Shown here: in pieces, positions 49,623 to 51,492 of the stretch
Layout: every line of letters starts with the position of its first letter
How positions within the stretch are numbered: position 1 is the stretch's first letter
Source: Bryobacterales bacterium
GTDB taxonomy: Bacteria > Acidobacteriota > Terriglobia > Bryobacterales > Bryobacteraceae
DNA length: 51,492 nucleotides
Assembly (NCBI GenBank): GCA_025350625.1
Contig: JANXXL010000127.1
Span: 1-51,492, forward strand
Direction: 5' to 3'
The notes under the pieces: model-generated
The model's input: the letters and a program-made list of their open reading frames with translations, nothing else
The model's database searches: none
Told to the model about the DNA's origin: nothing
Made by a program: the position numbers and the translations under genes

Positions 49623-50756
49623 ATGCGAAACCTGCTGCCCGGGATTGCGATCCTATTGGCGGGTGTCGCGGCATCAGCCGCGCAGCTGCCCAAATTCGAG
49701 CCGGATGGCGCATGGCCCAAACCGCTTCCTAACAACTGGATGCTAGGCCAGGTCTCGGGCACCGCAGTCGATTCCCACGATCATATTTGGGTGCTCCACC
49801 GTCCCCGAACTTTAGACGAGCATGACCTCTACCTGCAATCGGGCAAAGGGGACTGCTGCATTCCAGCGCCCTCGGTGCTCGAGTACGATCAAGCGGGCAA
49901 TCTGGTGCAAGCGTGGGGCGGACCCGCAAAAGCCGGAAGCAATCCCGGCTACGAATGGCCCGACAATGAGCACGGAATCTTTGTCGATTCCAAAGACAAC
50001 GTGTGGATCACAGGAAACGGCGATAAAGACGCGCAGATTCTGAAATTCACCAAGAGCGGAAAATTCATCCTCCAGATCGGACATCACGGCAAAAGCGGCG
50101 GCAGCAATGACCCCGACAACATGGGCCGCCCCGCCGGCGTGGTGGTCTATCCGCGCACTAATGAAGTCTTCATCGCGGATGGCTATGGGAACCGGCGCGT
50201 GGTGGTCTACGACGCGGATACCGGCGCTTACAAGCGCCACTGGGGCGCGTATGGAAATAAGCCCGACGACAGCGCGCCGCGCACTCGCGTTTTCGAAGGG
50301 CAAGGCTCGCCGCAGTTCAACCTGGTCCATGGCATTCGCGTTTCTAACGATGGTTTGGTCTATGTAGGCGACCGCGTGAACAACCGCGTTCAGGTTTTCA
50401 AACTGGACGGGACCTTCGTCAAGGAAACCTTCATCGGGCGCAAAACCTCCGGTGCCGAAGGCACGGCGTTCGATATCACGTTTTCGCCCGACAAACAGCA
50501 GCAGTTTTTCTTCGTGCCCGACGGCAGCAACAGCAAAGTGCACATCGTGAACCGCGACACCCTGGAGGAGGTAGGCTTCTTCGGGGGACATGGCGGCCAC
50601 GGATTCGGCGAGTTTTTCCACATCCACAGCACTGCTTCGGATTCGAAGGGGAACATCTACATCGGCGAAGTGGCCGGGGGTCACCGCGTGATGCGCTGGA
50701 ACTATAAGGGCTTGTCCTCAGCATCTGCTGGCGCCGTGACCAGCGCGGCCCGCTAA
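49623..50756 (+). CDS. NHL-repeat beta-propeller, paralogue of 38564-39796
   Basis: 377 residues, signal peptide MRNLLPGIAILLAGVAASAAQ, then a six-bladed NHL propeller with the same landmarks as the gene at 38564: WPKPLPNNW, DCCIPAPSVLEYD, WPDNEHGIFVDSKDNVWITG, FIADGYGN and RVFEGQGSPQF. It starts one base after the stop of the haem-propeller fusion, so it is translated with it. It is closely related to the other copy across its full length. Confidence 0.88.
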   Translation: MRNLLPGIAILLAGVAASAAQLPKFEPDGAWPKPLPNNWMLGQVSGTAVDSHDHIWVLHRPRTLDEHDLYLQSGKGDCCIPAPSVLEYDQAGNLVQAWGGPAKAGSNPGYEWPDNEHGIFVDSKDNVWITGNGDKDAQILKFTKSGKFILQIGHHGKSGGSNDPDNMGRPAGVVVYPRTNEVFIADGYGNRRVVVYDADTGAYKRHWGAYGNKPDDSAPRTRVFEGQGSPQFNLVHGIRVSNDGLVYVGDRVNNRVQVFKLDGTFVKETFIGRKTSGAEGTAFDITFSPDKQQQFFFVPDGSNSKVHIVNRDTLEEVGFFGGHGGHGFGEFFHIHSTASDSKGNIYIGEVAGGHRVMRWNYKGLSSASAGAVTSAAR

Positions 50757-50758
50757 GT

Positions 50759-51492
50759 TCACTCGGCGATCCACAAGTTTTCGGCGAAGGGCCATTCTTC
50801 ATCGACCCATTGCGCCTCGCAACGGAACCTGCTCGCTTGGGCCATGCGGAGTACTTCGGCGAGCGAGTACTTGTGGCTGCTCTCAGTCCAGATCGTCTCG
50901 CCTTCCTCGAAGGTTACGGACATATCGGCTTTTTCGATAGCAACTCTTTGCTTCCGGTTGGAGCGCAGGTGCATTTCCACGCGGCGCGCGGTGGCGTCGA
51001 AACGGGCGACGTGGTCGAACTTGGAGAGGTCGAAGTGGCCATCGAGTTCACGATTGATACGGCCCAGCAGATTTAAGTTGAAGGCTGCGGTGACGCCTAT
51101 CGGATCGTCATAAGCTTCGAGCAGTACCGGAACCGGTTTTTCGAGATCGGTGCCCAAAAGCAGCGAGTCGCCAGGCTGGAGCAGCCCGCGCAATTCATCG
51201 AGAAAACTCGCGGCGGCAGGCGGATCGAAGTTCCCGATCGTGCTCCCTAGGAATAGAACCAGCAGCGGTTTTCCCTCGCGGCGCTGGGCAGCGACCTCTG
51301 CGAGACCATCCAGGTAATCACGCTCCAGGCCGAGGATGCTGATGGCCTGGATGTCGGCGACTTCGCGCTTGCACATGGCCAACGCGGCGGGCGAGATCTC
51401 GATAGGGTAGTACGAAGTGGGATCGCGGACGCATAGCGCTTCCAGAAGCCCACGGGTTTTCTGGCCGCTGCCGCTCCCCAATTCCGCGACGG
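50759..51492 (-). CDS. egtD: L-histidine N-alpha-methyltransferase EgtD, 3' part
   Basis: First step of ergothioneine synthesis: trimethylation of histidine to hercynine. The fragment (about 244 residues) runs off the right edge. SAM-binding motif AELGSGSGQKTRGLLEAL, FLGSTIGNFDP, LEAYDDPIGVTAAFNLNLLGRINRELDG and the C-terminal FEEGETIWTESSHKYS are classic EgtD signatures. Its stop is two bases from the convergent propeller gene. An egtB gene, if present, lies beyond the window. Confidence 0.94.
   Translation of the reverse strand, partial: VAELGSGSGQKTRGLLEALCVRDPTSYYPIEISPAALAMCKREVADIQAISILGLERDYLDGLAEVAAQRREGKPLLVLFLGSTIGNFDPPAAASFLDELRGLLQPGDSLLLGTDLEKPVPVLLEAYDDPIGVTAAFNLNLLGRINRELDGHFDLSKFDHVARFDATARRVEMHLRSNRKQRVAIEKADMSVTFEEGETIWTESSHKYSLAEVLRMAQASRFRCEAQWVDEEWPFAENLWIAE

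Noticed and set aside
1..51492. Search for tRNA, rRNA, riboswitch, CRISPR and insertion sequences
   Set aside because: No gap is long enough or shows cloverleaf, repeat-spacer or transposase features. No FMN-type leader was seen before ribA.

Overview
The window reads as a single chromosomal stretch of a GC-rich (about 60 %) Gram-negative soil-type bacterium. The best guess is Acidobacteriota, near Bryobacterales/Solibacter. That guess rests on protein families I associate with the group: DUF6152, DUF5818, exported proteins with an 'RTADGxPxLxGIW' motif, Sm-like short exported proteins, and Tat- or Sec-exported beta-propellers. Lipoprotein, outer-membrane-barrel and LolA-like genes support a two-membrane envelope. 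I found no tRNA, rRNA, CRISPR array, insertion sequence or phage gene.

Layout. 1-9 kb holds housekeeping and small conserved genes: the mutM start, a Rieske protein, tatA, HU, a DEDDh exonuclease, yggX, an alpha/beta hydrolase, a SirB1-type protein, a DUF429 protein and ugd. 10-17 kb holds an SDR, PEP carboxylase, a J-domain protein and a processive family 2 glycosyltransferase. 16.8-26.0 kb is a minus-strand run of eight genes with overlaps or tiny gaps. It starts with an ABC ATPase, an FtsX-type permease, a LolA-like protein and an outer-membrane barrel, and continues with an SMP-30 lactonase, a Nudix hydrolase, MutS2 and a YjbR protein. 26-31 kb carries ribA, a LytS-type sensor kinase, a methyltransferase, an HNH endonuclease, comF and two small envelope genes. 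31.3-32.5 kb has two toxin-antitoxin loci: an intact RelE/RHH pair, and a Phd antitoxin beside a VapC toxin broken by a stop and a frameshift. 32.5-36.8 kb has an amidohydrolase-like protein lacking two expected active-site residues, an MmgE/PrpD protein and a lipoprotein cyclophilin.

36.9-50.8 kb is almost wholly devoted to exported proteins: an SMP-30 protein, a cupin, two paralogous NHL propellers, a HupE/UreJ-type membrane protein, a DUF5818 protein, a multicopper oxidase whose copper motifs are in permuted order, an acetamidase/formamidase, two paralogous 'GIW' proteins, a DUF6152 protein and a c-type-haem/propeller fusion. The HupE and DUF6152 proteins are both predicted to start with histidine after signal cleavage, which together with the oxidase and haem protein suggests an exported copper/redox module. 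This is inference. The window ends inside egtD (ergothioneine synthesis).

The candidates for something undescribed are this exported redox module, the permuted oxidase, and the four-gene ABC/LolA-like/barrel envelope transport unit.
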